This document shows positions 17,813 through 26,207 of a DNA stretch of 64,000 nucleotides, piece after piece (position 1 is the first letter of the stretch; each line of letters opens with the position of its first letter). Both the position numbers and the translations under genes were made by a program. Location of the stretch: contig NZ_QKYU01000017.1 of NCBI RefSeq assembly GCF_003253705.1, forward strand, positions 61,754 through 125,753. Direction: 5' to 3'. Origin of the DNA: Humitalea rosea (lineage in GTDB: Bacteria > Pseudomonadota > Alphaproteobacteria > Acetobacterales > Acetobacteraceae). The notes below the pieces were generated by a model that made no database searches, had not been told where the DNA came from, and was given only the letters and a program-made list of their open reading frames with translations.

Positions 17813-18298
17813 TCATGTGGGGCGGCCGGGCCGCCAGATGATGAGCGTCAAGGCAAGGCCGGGCAGCACGAACGCGTCGAGCGGAAAAACCACGGTCGAG
17901 GGTTGTGCCAGGAACACGCCCAGGCAGGCGCATTTCGCAAGCGGTATTCCACGCAGCAGCGTCACGGAGAGCAGCACGCCGCTGCTCATCGCCATGACGA
18001 CGACGCCATGGGCGGCCGCCTGGCGCAGCCGCGGCAGCAACAGGCCCAGCGCGATCGCAAGGTCCACCGCCGGCAGCAGTGCCGCGGCTGGCCGCAGCAG
18101 GGCGGGTGGCAGCATCTGATATCCCGCGAGGAAATCGGCGAATCCCGCCAGATCGGCAAGCTGGCCCAGGGCCCTGGCCGCCAGGCACGCCGCCAGAAGC
18201 GTGGCCAGGGCCAGCGTCCGCCCCGCCTCCCGCCGTTCCAGCATGGGGGGCAAGGCCGGGCGGATGCCGTCCCAGTGGCGGTGATCGGCCGGCTTCAT
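17813..18298 (-). CDS. MauE/DoxX-like redox membrane protein
   Basis: A 161-aa protein with about four hydrophobic helices (roughly residues 28-45, 68-90, 95-115, 135-155) and a Cys-x-Cys in AKCACLGVFL between helices three and four. This matches MauE-like proteins, the methylamine-utilisation family thought to help form disulfides, related to DoxX and the VKOR-like/DsbD-type membrane redox proteins. ATG 18298 overlaps the stop of the upstream small ORF (ATGA). The hydrophilic first 20 residues could also be skipped by a start at the internal Met before LERREAGR. The radical SAM gene follows. No mauA, mauB or mauD homolog is present in the window, so this is not a methylamine dehydrogenase locus. 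Confidence 0.75.
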   Translation of the reverse strand: MKPADHRHWDGIRPALPPMLERREAGRTLALATLLAACLAARALGQLADLAGFADFLAGYQMLPPALLRPAAALLPAVDLAIALGLLLPRLRQAAAHGVVVMAMSSGVLLSVTLLRGIPLAKCACLGVFLAQPSTVVFPLDAFVLPGLALTLIIWRPGRPT

Positions 18299-18459
18299 GG
18301 CGGACCAGACCTGGGCGCCATGGCAGGCGCGTCAAGGAGCAGGTAAGGGCGGATGCAGGCCACACAGGCTGCTTCGCCGCCGGCTCCCCGTCGGTTACGC
18401 AGCATCCGCCGCGGCGACCCGCGCCACCCCTCCGTCCGGCCACCGCCATCCCGTTTCAT
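18295..18459 (-). CDS. Candidate 54-aa peptide ahead of MauE/radical SAM genes
   Basis: Translation gives 54 residues starting MKRDGGGRTEGWRGSPRRM and ending LLLDAPAMAPRSGPP. The start ATG at 18459 has GGAGGG six bases upstream, among the best ribosome sites in the region, and the stop TGA overlaps the ATG of the MauE-like gene (ATGA). The N-terminal half is very Arg- and Gly-rich, the C-terminal half contains a CVAC motif followed by a hydrophobic stretch. About 72% of third codon positions are G/C, lower than in neighbouring genes, which weakens the case. If real, its place before a MauE-like protein and a radical SAM enzyme fits a precursor peptide. No homolog is known to me. It could also be only a translational leader. 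Confidence 0.45.
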   Translation of the reverse strand: MKRDGGGRTEGWRGSPRRMLRNRRGAGGEAACVACIRPYLLLDAPAMAPRSGPP

Positions 18460-18531
18460 GCCCCACCCTCCGTATCGCCTGAGCAGGAAGGCTACGGGCG
18501 GGAGGGGCCCGCGGATGCGAGACAGGCCGAA

Positions 18532-19263
18532 TTACCGGGCGAAGCGGGCCTTGAGCGGAATGGCGAGCAGCGACAGCGCGGCGAGGCCAAGCAGCGCCCC
18601 GATGATCTGCGGCGTCAGGATGCTGCCGAGGTCGAGGCTGCCGCCGGCATCCAGCACCGAGCCGAGCCCCGCCCCGGACAGGCTGAACACCGCCGTCCCC
18701 GGCAGGATGCCGAGGCAGGTGGTCAGCGCATAGACCGGCAGCCGCACGCCCACGAAGGGCGGCACCAGATTGACCAGGAAGAAGGGAAACAGCGGCACCA
18801 GCCGCAGCACCAGCAGATAGGACCAGGCATTGCGGCGGATGCCCTCCGCGAGCCCGGCCGCGCGCGGGCCGAAGCGGTCGAGCGCATCCGGCCCGAACAC
18901 CGCCCGTGCCAGCAGGAAGACCAGCACTGCCCCGATCGTCGCCCCCACCACCGCGAGCAGCGTGCCGAGCAGCGCCCCGAACAGGAAGCCGCCGGCCAGG
19001 GTCAGGATCACCGCGCCGGGGATGGAGAGGGCGACCACCACCACATAGACGAGCGTATAGAGGAGGGCTGCGACCAGCCGGTGCTCGGCGACCAGCCCGC
19101 TGAGCCAGGCGCGATGGGTCCGCAGCGTCTCCAGCGACAGGATGTCGCCAAGGCCGGTCGCGCGCAGCCCGAGCAGCACCGCCACGACCGCGACCGCGAT
19201 CCACAGCCGCCGGTCGCGCAGCAGCCGGGCGCCGCGCGAGGGCGCAGGGGCGGGCTGGGTCAT
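18532..19263 (-). CDS. TVP38/TMEM64 (DedA-like, SNARE-associated) membrane protein
   Basis: A 243-aa integral membrane protein from ATG 19263 (MTQPAPAPSRGARLL); codons upstream of this look non-coding. The conserved core is present: ALSIPGAVILTLAGGFLFGALLGTLLAVVGATIGAVLVFLLAR (about residues 78-120), FGPRAAGLAEGIRRNAWSYLLVLRLVPLFPFFLVNLVPPFVGV with the amphipathic re-entrant segment, and LGILPGTAVF. These proteins belong to the VTT superfamily, some of which act as lipid or metal-related membrane transporters. The gene is 72 bp upstream of the small ORF/MauE/radical SAM set and in the same direction, so co-transcription is possible. Its function here is unknown. Confidence 0.9.
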   Translation of the reverse strand: MTQPAPAPSRGARLLRDRRLWIAVAVVAVLLGLRATGLGDILSLETLRTHRAWLSGLVAEHRLVAALLYTLVYVVVVALSIPGAVILTLAGGFLFGALLGTLLAVVGATIGAVLVFLLARAVFGPDALDRFGPRAAGLAEGIRRNAWSYLLVLRLVPLFPFFLVNLVPPFVGVRLPVYALTTCLGILPGTAVFSLSGAGLGSVLDAGGSLDLGSILTPQIIGALLGLAALSLLAIPLKARFAR

Positions 19264-19370
19264 GGCAGGGCCTCCGTTATCCGCGGCCTCGCCGGGCGCG
19301 GCCGGGCCGGTTGCCGCGGGCGCGGGCTGCCGCCATCCTCGCCCGGCTTGCCGGGGCAGGGCCGCATCGC

Positions 19371-19748
19371 ATGACCGAGACACCTAGGCCAGGCGGCCGG
19401 ATCCAGACCGTGCCCGGCCCCATCGCGCCGGAGGCGCTGGGGGTCACCTTGATGCATGAGCACCTCCTTTGCGACATCACCCCGCCGGCCCTGCGCGGCG
19501 CGCCGGGGCTGGATACGCCGATCACCCTGCATTCCCGCTACGACATCGACTATGGCCGCCGCCCCCATGCCGGCAAGCCCCGGATGCTGGACCGCCAGCC
19601 GGCGGTGGCCGAGGTCTCGCGCCGCGCCGGGCTGATCGGGGAGATCGGCTGCTCCGAGACCTGGACCGCGCAGGAGCAGCGCGTGATGGCCGGCGCCGTG
19701 CTGGCGCAGCAGGAGACGGGGGCGGCGCTGACCATCCATCCGGGCTGA
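19371..19748 (+). pseudogene. Phosphotriesterase-family hydrolase remnant
   Basis: The 125-residue frame from ATG 19371 begins like an aryldialkylphosphatase-related hydrolase: GRIQTVPGPIAPEALGVTLMHEHLLCDI includes the metal-binding His-x-His. It then jumps from about residue 80 (RQPAVAEVS) directly to RRAGLIGEIGCSETWTAQEQ, a segment that in full-length members lies some 75 residues further on, and stops after ALTIHPG. Family members are usually 310-350 aa, and the later metal ligands (Lys, two His, Asp) are missing. So there is an internal in-frame deletion plus loss of the C-terminal half. The stop codon lies inside the FNR-like box at 19745-19758. A catalytic product is not expected. Confidence 0.7.
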
Positions 19749-19758
19749 TCCGGATCAA
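19745..19758. promoter_or_regulatory. FNR/FixK-type box upstream of the DsbD_2/TauE-like gene
   Basis: CTGATCCGGATCAA matches the TTGAT-N4-ATCAA consensus except for one base in the left half-site. The central CCGG and flanking AAGG equal those of the box upstream of ccoN. Its centre is 42.5 bp before the ATG at 19794, so a class II activated start point would fall at about that ATG. It overlaps the stop codon of the preceding remnant gene. Confidence 0.6.
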
Positions 19759-19793
19759 GGACGGCGCCGGCCCGATGCCGCATAAGGGCGGCG

Positions 19794-20519
19794 ATGATCG
19801 CAAGCTGTCTCCACGCCCTCGATGCGTTGGGCGCCGAGGGGCTGCCCGCCCTGATGGCGGCGCTGTTCCTGGCCGGGCTGGCGGGGGGCGGGACCCATTG
19901 CGCGGCGATGTGCGGCCCCTTCGTGCTGGCCCAGATCGCCCCGGGGCAAAGCCTGGAGGGCGGCAGGCTCGCGCGGCTCTCGGGGGCGATGCTGTTGCCC
20001 TATCACCTCGGGCGCGGGGTCGGGTATTCGGCCCTGGGCGCGCTGGCGGGCGGGCTGGGGGCGGGGCTGGTGCTGGTGCCGGGGCTCGCCTGGGTGCCGC
20101 CGGTGCTGCTGGGGCTCGCCGCCTTGGCCATGGCGGGGCAGGCGGTGCCGGCGCTGGCGCGCCTGCTGCCGGCCGGGCTGGTGCGCGGGATGCCGGCGGG
20201 GCTGGCCCGACAGGTCGCACCTCTGCTGGAGCGGCCGGATGCGCGGCGGAGCTTCCTGCTCGGGCTGCTGCTTTCGGCGCTGCCTTGCGGGCTGCTCTAT
20301 GGCGCGCTGGTCGCCGCGGCGGCCAGCGGCAGCGCGCTGGCGGGCGCGCTGGCCATGGCGGGCTTCGTCCTGGGCACGGTGCCGGCGCTGGTGGGGGTGG
20401 CGCTGCTGGGCCGGCTCTTCCAGCGCCGGGCGGCGCCGCTGCTGCGCCGGGTGGCCCCGGTGCTCTACGGCTTCAACGCGCTGGTGCTGCTCGCGCTGGC
20501 GGCGCGCATGGTCCCGTGA
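19794..20519 (+). CDS. DsbD_2 / TauE-SafE-like membrane protein of cbb3 locus
   Basis: A 241-aa protein with six predicted membrane helices and the motif GGTHCAAMCGPFVLA (about residues 31-45), whose His-Cys-x3-Cys arrangement is characteristic of the DsbD_2 (sulfite exporter TauE/SafE-like) family often encoded beside cbb3 oxidase and FNR genes. A second signature, LLSALPCGLLYGALVAAA (about 160-178), carries another Cys-Gly typical of the family. A role in copper handling or thiol redox during oxidase assembly is inferred from context. An FNR-type box sits immediately upstream, so low-oxygen control with the cco genes is likely. An internal Met (19854, MAALFLAGLAGGG) is an alternative start. 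Confidence 0.82.
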   Translation: MIASCLHALDALGAEGLPALMAALFLAGLAGGGTHCAAMCGPFVLAQIAPGQSLEGGRLARLSGAMLLPYHLGRGVGYSALGALAGGLGAGLVLVPGLAWVPPVLLGLAALAMAGQAVPALARLLPAGLVRGMPAGLARQVAPLLERPDARRSFLLGLLLSALPCGLLYGALVAAAASGSALAGALAMAGFVLGTVPALVGVALLGRLFQRRAAPLLRRVAPVLYGFNALVLLALAARMVP

Positions 20520-20523
20520 CGGC

Positions 20524-21300
20524 TCAGCGCGCCACCAGATCGCGATAGGCGTGCCAGGTCGCGTGCCCGACCAACGGCATGACGACGACCAGCCCGAGGA
20601 AGAAGGGCACCAGCGCGAGCCCGGTCAGCAGCACGATCAGCCCGGCCCAGAGCGTCATCGCCCGCCAGTTCTCCATCACCGCCTGGATGCTGACGGTCGC
20701 GGCCTCCAGGAAGGAGATCTCGCGATCCACCAGCATCGGCAGCGACACCGCCGCCAGCGCGAAGGCCATGGCCGCCAGCGCGAAGCCGAAGCCGGTGCCG
20801 ACCACCAGGAAGGGCAGCAATGACTCCGATTGCAGCATCGCCATCGGCAGCCGTGCGAGCGAGGGCGCGAAGCCGATGCCGAAGAACAGCGCGAACAACA
20901 ACCCCGCGACCCGGATCCAGAACAGATGGATCAGCAGCAGCAGCGCCCCCATCATCGCGATCTGGGAGCCCGAGACGCGGCAGGCGGCCATGGCATCGGC
21001 AAGGGTGCTGGGCAGCCCCGCCTCCATCCGGCGCGAGGTCGCATAGAGCGGGGCGGCCAGCAGCGGCGCGACGATGAAGAAGCCCGCCGTCGCCGGCAGG
21101 ATCGCCCAGGCGATGCCCAGTTCGAACAGCAGCAACGAAATGATCCAGCCGAACAGCACCAGCGCGGCACCGATGGTCAGGCTGATCGCGCGGTTCGCCA
21201 TCATGTCGCGCCAGCCCAGGGTCAGCCAGACCCAGGGGCGATCGGTCGCCACATGGCGGATTCGGCTGGTCGGGGGGGCGATGGCGGTCTCGCTCGGCAT
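20524..21300 (-). CDS. DUF2189 integral membrane protein
   Basis: A 258-aa protein with about six hydrophobic segments, beginning with a soluble stretch containing RPWVWLTLGWRDMMANRAISLTIG, which is typical of DUF2189 (COG5473) predicted membrane proteins. Function is unknown. It is transcribed away from ccoN, and the perfect FNR-type palindrome at 21356-21369 lies between the two starts, 62 bp from this ATG, so it may share oxygen-dependent control. DUF2189 genes commonly neighbour cco loci in alphaproteobacteria, as far as I recall. It converges with the TauE-like gene, leaving 4 bp between the stops. Confidence 0.85.
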   Translation of the reverse strand: MPSETAIAPPTSRIRHVATDRPWVWLTLGWRDMMANRAISLTIGAALVLFGWIISLLLFELGIAWAILPATAGFFIVAPLLAAPLYATSRRMEAGLPSTLADAMAACRVSGSQIAMMGALLLLIHLFWIRVAGLLFALFFGIGFAPSLARLPMAMLQSESLLPFLVVGTGFGFALAAMAFALAAVSLPMLVDREISFLEAATVSIQAVMENWRAMTLWAGLIVLLTGLALVPFFLGLVVVMPLVGHATWHAYRDLVAR

Positions 21301-21355
21301 GATTGTTCCCCTTGGACGGCGCCGCGATACTTAAACGCAATGGCGATGCGCCTCC

Positions 21356-21369
21356 TTGATCCGGATCAA
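21356..21369. promoter_or_regulatory. FNR/FixK-type box between DUF2189 gene and ccoN
   Basis: TTGATCCGGATCAA is a perfect match to the FNR/FnrL/FixK consensus and extends to an 18-bp palindrome, CCTTGATCCGGATCAAGG (21354-21371). It lies 90 bp upstream of the ccoN ATG and 55 bp upstream of the divergent DUF2189 start, so it could serve both promoters. Such sites activate cbb3 oxidase genes at low oxygen. Confidence 0.88.
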
Positions 21370-21458
21370 GGACGCCCCCCGGTGTTTCCCGCATGTATCC
21401 CGGCAGGTCCGGGCATTTCCGCTCGCCCGAACAGATGCCCCGCAGGGAGAGACCACGC

Positions 21459-22940
21459 ATGGCCGCAGCCGCCGCCCTGAACGCGCCGAGCCGCATCCTG
21501 GACGAACCGGATGTCGAGGCGCCGATCCGCGCCTTCGCCATCGCCACCATGTTCTGGGGGATCGTCGGTTTCCTCATGGGCGTGCTGATCGCCAGTGAGC
21601 TCGCCTTCCCACTGCTGAACCTGGACCTGGAATGGACCACCTTCGGCCGTCTCCGCCCGGTCCATACCAGCGCCGTCATCTTCGCCTTCGGCGGCAATGC
21701 GCTGATCGGCACCAGCCTGTATGTCGTCCAGCGCACCTGCCGCGCCCGGCTGTTCGGCGGCGAGGAGATGGGGTGGTTCCTGTTCTGGGGCTACCAGTTC
21801 TTCATCGTCACCGCCGCGCTCGGCTACGTGCTCGGCGTCACCCAGGGCAAGGAATACGCCGAGCCGGAATGGTATTCGGACCTCTGGCTCACCGTCGTCT
21901 GGGTGACCTATCTGATCGGCTACGGCGGCACGATCCTGAAGCGGCGTGAGCCCCACATCTATGTGGCGAACTGGTTCTACCTCGCCTTCATCATCACCAT
22001 CGCCATGCTGCACATCGTCAACAACCTGGCCCTGCCGGTCGGCGATGGCATCGGCAAATCCTACGGCGTCGCCTCCGGCGTGCAGGATGCGATGATCCAG
22101 TGGTGGTACGGGCACAATGCGGTCGGCTTCTTCCTGACCGCGGGGTTCCTGGGGATGATGTACTACTTCATCCCGAAGCAGGCCGACCGGCCGGTGTACT
22201 CCTACCGGCTGTCGATCGTGCATTTCTGGTCGCTGATCTTCCTCTACATCTGGGCCGGGCCGCATCACCTGCACTACACGGCGCTGCCCGACTGGGCGCA
22301 GACCTTGGGCATGGTGTTCTCGATCATGCTGTGGATGCCGTCCTGGGGCGGCATGATCAACGGGCTGATGACGCTGTCGGGCGCCTGGGACAAGCTGCGC
22401 ACCGATCCCGGCCTGCGCTTCTCGGTCACCGCCGTCGGCTTCTACGGCATGAGCACCTTCGAGGGCCCGGTGATGTCGATCCGCGCCGTCAACAGCCTGT
22501 CGCATTACACCGACTGGACCATCGGCCATGTGCATTCCGGCGCCATGGGCTGGGTCGGCTTCATCACCTTCGGCGCGCTCTATTACCTGTTCCCGGTGCT
22601 GTGGAAGAAGCAGCGCCTGTATTCGGACCGGCTGGCCTCCTGGCACTTCTGGGTCGCGACGCTCGGGATCGTTCTCTACATCACCGCGATGTGGGTGTCG
22701 GGCATCATGCAGGGGCTGATGTGGCGCGCCTATGACGAGCTGGGCTTCCTGCAATACGCCTTCGTCGAAACCGTCGCCGCGATGCATCCCTATTACGTCA
22801 TCCGCATGCTTGGCGGGATGCTCTACCTCAGTGGCGCGCTGATGATGGCCTATAATCTGTACATGACGGTGACGGCGGTGGAGGACCTGCCGACAGCGCA
22901 GCCCGTGCCCGCCGGCGCCCTGCCCGTGCCGGCCGAGTGA
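21459..22940 (+). CDS. ccoN: cbb3-type cytochrome c oxidase subunit I
   Basis: The catalytic subunit with heme b and the heme b3-CuB centre, 493 aa from ATG 21459, which has AGGGAGA upstream; an in-frame ATG 22 codons earlier has no such signal. Visible signatures include [19 protein letters not shown] (heme b His), [26 protein letters not shown] (CuB-ligand helix with the CcoN-specific Tyr nearby), [20 protein letters not shown] (the His-His of CuB) and [24 protein letters not shown] (heme ligands). About twelve membrane helices are expected. It starts the ccoNOQP operon, under the FNR-type box. Confidence 0.97.
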   Translation: MAAAAALNAPSRILDEPDVEAPIRAFAIATMFWGIVGFLMGVLIASELAFPLLNLDLEWTTFGRLRPVHTSAVIFAFGGNALIGTSLYVVQRTCRARLFGGEEMGWFLFWGYQFFIVTAALGYVLGVTQGKEYAEPEWYSDLWLTVVWVTYLIGYGGTILKRREPHIYVANWFYLAFIITIAMLHIVNNLALPVGDGIGKSYGVASGVQDAMIQWWYGHNAVGFFLTAGFLGMMYYFIPKQADRPVYSYRLSIVHFWSLIFLYIWAGPHHLHYTALPDWAQTLGMVFSIMLWMPSWGGMINGLMTLSGAWDKLRTDPGLRFSVTAVGFYGMSTFEGPVMSIRAVNSLSHYTDWTIGHVHSGAMGWVGFITFGALYYLFPVLWKKQRLYSDRLASWHFWVATLGIVLYITAMWVSGIMQGLMWRAYDELGFLQYAFVETVAAMHPYYVIRMLGGMLYLSGALMMAYNLYMTVTAVEDLPTAQPVPAGALPVPAE

Positions 22941-22951
22941 GGGGACGCGCC

Positions 22952-23680
22952 ATGAAACGCTTCAGCCATGCCATCATCGAGAAGAACCTGCTCCTGCTCG
23001 GCGTGCTCACGCTGATCACCGTCGCCATCGGCGGGCTGGTGCAGATCGTGCCCTTGTTCCTGGTCGAGACCACGATCGAACGTGTGGAGGGCATCCGCCC
23101 CTACACGCCGCTCGAACTGATGGGCCGCAACATCTATGTGCGCGAGGGCTGCTACCTCTGCCACAGCCAGATGGTGCGCCCCTTCCGCGACGAGGCGGAG
23201 CGCTATGGCCACTACAGCCTGGCGGCCGAGAGCATGTACGACCGCCCGTTCCAATGGGGCAGCAAGCGCACCGGGCCGGATCTGGCCCGCGTCGGCGGGC
23301 GGTATTCCGACGACTGGCATGTCGCGCATCTGCGCAGCCCGCGCGAGCTGGTGCCGGCCTCGGTGATGCCGCCCTATGCCTTCCTCGAACGGCCATTGCC
23401 GATGGATGAGATCGCGGCCCACCTCAGGGCGCAGCGCAGCCTCGGCGTGCCCTACACCGATGAGATGATCGCCAGTGCCGCGGCCGATCTGCGCGCCCAG
23501 GCCAATCCGGAGGCCGACGGCGCCGGTTTCGCCGCCCGCTACCCGCGTGCGCGGCAAGGGCTGTTCGATGGCAATGCGCGCGACGTCACCGAGATGGATG
23601 CCGTCGTCGCCTATCTGCAGATGCTCGGCACGCTGGTCCATTTTTCGGACGTGACGCCCGAACAACTGCTGCAGCCGTAA
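22952..23680 (+). CDS. ccoO: cbb3-type cytochrome c oxidase subunit II
   Basis: CcoO is the membrane-anchored monoheme cytochrome c of the oxidase. From ATG 22952 it is 242 aa, with one N-terminal helix ([25 protein letters not shown], about 13-37) and the heme motif C67-x2-C70-H71 in [18 protein letters not shown]. The axial Met lies in [11 protein letters not shown]. It follows ccoN by 11 bp, with GAGGGG as ribosome site. Everything needed for heme binding is present. Confidence 0.96.
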   Translation: MKRFSHAIIEKNLLLLGVLTLITVAIGGLVQIVPLFLVETTIERVEGIRPYTPLELMGRNIYVREGCYLCHSQMVRPFRDEAERYGHYSLAAESMYDRPFQWGSKRTGPDLARVGGRYSDDWHVAHLRSPRELVPASVMPPYAFLERPLPMDEIAAHLRAQRSLGVPYTDEMIASAAADLRAQANPEADGAGFAARYPRARQGLFDGNARDVTEMDAVVAYLQMLGTLVHFSDVTPEQLLQP

Positions 23681-23693
23681 GGAGGGACGCGAC

Positions 23694-23849
23694 ATGGACA
23701 TGATCCGCATGCATGAGATCCTGTCGGCCATCTGGGTCGTCTGGTTCTTCCTCATCTTCACGGGAATCCTGGTCTGGGTGCTGCGCCCGGGCTCGCGGGA
23801 GGCGGCACGCCGCCATGCCCAGATCCCCTTCCGCCACGATCCGAACTGA
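23694..23849 (+). CDS. ccoQ: cbb3-type oxidase small subunit CcoQ
   Basis: A 51-aa single-helix protein (MDMIRMHEILSAIWVVWFF continuing into a hydrophobic segment to about residue 31, then a basic tail ending FRHDPN). Size, position between ccoO and ccoP, and the hydrophobic N-terminal half with a cytoplasmic charged tail fit CcoQ/FixQ, which stabilises the association of CcoP with the core. AGGAGGG stands about ten bases upstream of the ATG. Internal Met codons 3 and 6 are alternative starts. Confidence 0.9.
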   Translation: MDMIRMHEILSAIWVVWFFLIFTGILVWVLRPGSREAARRHAQIPFRHDPN

Positions 23850-23861
23850 GGGCGCCGCGAC

Positions 23862-24725
23862 ATGGCCGACAAGCGCGAGACGGATGCCATCAGCGGTGTG
23901 AGCACCACCGGACATGAATGGGATGGCATCAAGGAACTCGACAATCCGATGCCATCCTGGTGGCTCTACACCTTTTATGCCTGCATCGCCTTCGCGGCGC
24001 TCTGGGTGGTGCTCTACCCTTCGCTGCCCTTCGTGCGTGGCGTGCTCGGCTATACCACACGCAATGATTTCACCGGGGTGATGCGGGAGCAGCAGGCCCG
24101 CGCCGAGCCGATGCTGGCCCGGCTGCGCGCCGCGACGCCGGCCGAGATCGCCGCCGATCCCGAGCTGCGCGGCTATGCGCTCGCCGGCGGCCGCATCGCC
24201 TTCGCCACCAATTGCGCGGGCTGCCATGGCTCGGGCGGGCAGGGCGCCACCGGCGGCTTCCCCAGCCTTGCCGATGACGACTGGCTCTATGGCGGCACCT
24301 TCGACGCCATCCACACCACCATCAGCGTCGGCGCCCGCAATGGCGAGAACCCCGAGGCGCGTGGCGTGCAGATGCCGGCCTTCGCCGCCGCCGGGCTCAG
24401 CATGGCGCAGGTCGACGATGTCGCCGAATACGTGCTGTCGCTGTCGGGCACCGGTGGCGACGCCACGGCCGCGGCGCGCGGGGCGCCGCTCTATGTCGAG
24501 AACTGCGTCGCCTGCCATGGCGAGACCGGCGAGGGCAATCGCGACCTTGGCGCGCCACGGCTGAACGATCGCATCTGGCTCTATGGCGGGGACAAGGCTT
24601 CGGTGGTCCGCACCATCGCCTATGCCCGCGCGGGCGTGATGCCGTCCTGGTCCAGCCGTCTGGATGCGGCGACGATCAACATGCTGACCGTCTATGTCCA
24701 TGCCCTTGGCGGCGGGGAGCGCTAG
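23862..24725 (+). CDS. ccoP: cbb3-type cytochrome c oxidase subunit III (diheme)
   Basis: CcoP carries electrons into the oxidase through two c-type hemes. The 287-aa sequence has the family N-terminus (HEWDGIKELDNPMPSWWLYTFY), one membrane helix at about 33-52, and two heme motifs: C118-x2-C121-H122 and C215-x2-C218-H219. Met ligands are in GVQMPAF and AGVMPSW. Starts 12 bp after ccoQ. Complete. Confidence 0.96.
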   Translation: MADKRETDAISGVSTTGHEWDGIKELDNPMPSWWLYTFYACIAFAALWVVLYPSLPFVRGVLGYTTRNDFTGVMREQQARAEPMLARLRAATPAEIAADPELRGYALAGGRIAFATNCAGCHGSGGQGATGGFPSLADDDWLYGGTFDAIHTTISVGARNGENPEARGVQMPAFAAAGLSMAQVDDVAEYVLSLSGTGGDATAAARGAPLYVENCVACHGETGEGNRDLGAPRLNDRIWLYGGDKASVVRTIAYARAGVMPSWSSRLDAATINMLTVYVHALGGGER

Positions 24726-24734
24726 GCCGCGGCC

Positions 24735-26207
24735 ATGCCCGACACCACCAGCCCGGCGGCACCGTCCTCGCTCTATGCCCCGCACCGGAAGGTCTATCCG
24801 CGCGCGGTGAAGGGGCGGGTGCGCTCGATCAAATGGATCGTCCTCGCGGTCCTGCTCGGCCTGTACTACATCGTGCCCTGGCTGCGCTGGGATCGCGGGC
24901 CGGGCGTGCCGAACCAGGCGGTGCTGGCCGACATCAGCAATGCGCGGCTGTTCTTCTTCTGGATCGAGCTCTGGCCGCAGGAAATCTACTTCCTCACCGG
25001 CTTCCTGATCCTGGCCGCGATCGGGCTTTTCGCCGCGACCTCGCTGTTCGGCCGCGTCTGGTGCGGCTTCACCTGCCCGCAGACGGTCTGGACCGATCTG
25101 TTCATGTGGGTGGAACGGCGGATCGAGGGCGACCGCAATGCGCGGATGAAGCGCGATGCCGGCCCCCCCTCCCGCGACCGCACCCTGCGCCGCATCGCCA
25201 AGCATGCCGCCTGGATCGTGATCGCCGTCGCCACGGGCGGCGCCTGGATCATGTATTTCCAGGATGCGCCGACCCTGGTCAGGCAACTCGCGACCGGCAG
25301 CGCCTCGACCGAGACCTATTTCTTCGTCGCGCTGTTCACCGCCACGACCTATATGCTCGCCGGCTTCGCGCGGGAGCAGGTCTGCACCTACATGTGCCCC
25401 TGGCCGCGCTTCCAGGGCGCGATGCTGGACCAGGACAGCCTGGTCGTGACCTATCGCGAATGGCGCGGTGAGCCGCGCGGCAAGCTCAAGGGCGCGGGCC
25501 ATGGCGATTGCGTCGATTGCGGCGCCTGCGTGCATGTCTGCCCGACCGGCATCGACATTCGTGATGGGCAACAGCTCGAATGCATCGGCTGCGGGCTGTG
25601 CATCGATGCCTGCGACGAGGTGATGGGCAAGGTGAACCGCCCCGACGGGCTGATCAGCTTCGAGACGCTGGCCAATCTCGCGGCCAGCACCGCCGCCACC
25701 GCGCGCTTCGCGCCGGGGCCGGAGCGGCAACAGGCCGGCATGGCGGCGCGGACGCGGCTGCATCTCATCCGGCCGCGCACGATGATGTATGCCGGCGTGC
25801 TCGCCTTCGTCGTCGCGGTGATGCTCGCGGGCTTCCTGCTGCGTGACACGCTGACGCTGACGGCGCTGGCCGAGCGCGCGCCGCCCTTCGTGCGCCTGTC
25901 GGATGGCGGCATCCGCAATGCCTATACGCTGAAGCTCGCGGACAAGACGCGGGATGCCGGCCATTATGTGCTGACCTTGCAGGGCCCGCCGGGGTTGCAA
26001 CTGCTGGTGCAGGATGTGGAGACGGATGCATCGGGGCGCCCGATCCTGCCGGCCCGGCCCGATGGCGTCGCGACCTTCCGCGCGCTCGTCACCGCGGGGC
26101 CGGAGCTGCCGCTGCGCGAGCATGCCGAACTGCGCTTCCGCCTGCTCGATGCCGAGGGACATGTCGTCGCCTCGGGCAAGAGCGTCTTTCTCGGACCAGA
26201 ACGATGA
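24735..26207 (+). CDS. ccoG: cbb3 oxidase assembly protein CcoG
   Basis: CcoG (FixG/RdxA) is a membrane ferredoxin-like protein needed for cbb3 assembly and implicated in reducing copper for CcoN. The 490-aa product has five membrane segments, a conserved WCGFTCPQTVWTDLF, and two [4Fe-4S] motifs (CVDCGACVHVCPTGID and CIGCGLCIDACDEVM, about residues 258-296). A C-terminal Ig-like domain (VRLSDGGIRNAYTLKLADKT onwards) is typical of the family. It begins 9 bp after ccoP and overlaps ccoH by ATGA. Confidence 0.95.
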   Translation: MPDTTSPAAPSSLYAPHRKVYPRAVKGRVRSIKWIVLAVLLGLYYIVPWLRWDRGPGVPNQAVLADISNARLFFFWIELWPQEIYFLTGFLILAAIGLFAATSLFGRVWCGFTCPQTVWTDLFMWVERRIEGDRNARMKRDAGPPSRDRTLRRIAKHAAWIVIAVATGGAWIMYFQDAPTLVRQLATGSASTETYFFVALFTATTYMLAGFAREQVCTYMCPWPRFQGAMLDQDSLVVTYREWRGEPRGKLKGAGHGDCVDCGACVHVCPTGIDIRDGQQLECIGCGLCIDACDEVMGKVNRPDGLISFETLANLAASTAATARFAPGPERQQAGMAARTRLHLIRPRTMMYAGVLAFVVAVMLAGFLLRDTLTLTALAERAPPFVRLSDGGIRNAYTLKLADKTRDAGHYVLTLQGPPGLQLLVQDVETDASGRPILPARPDGVATFRALVTAGPELPLREHAELRFRLLDAEGHVVASGKSVFLGPER

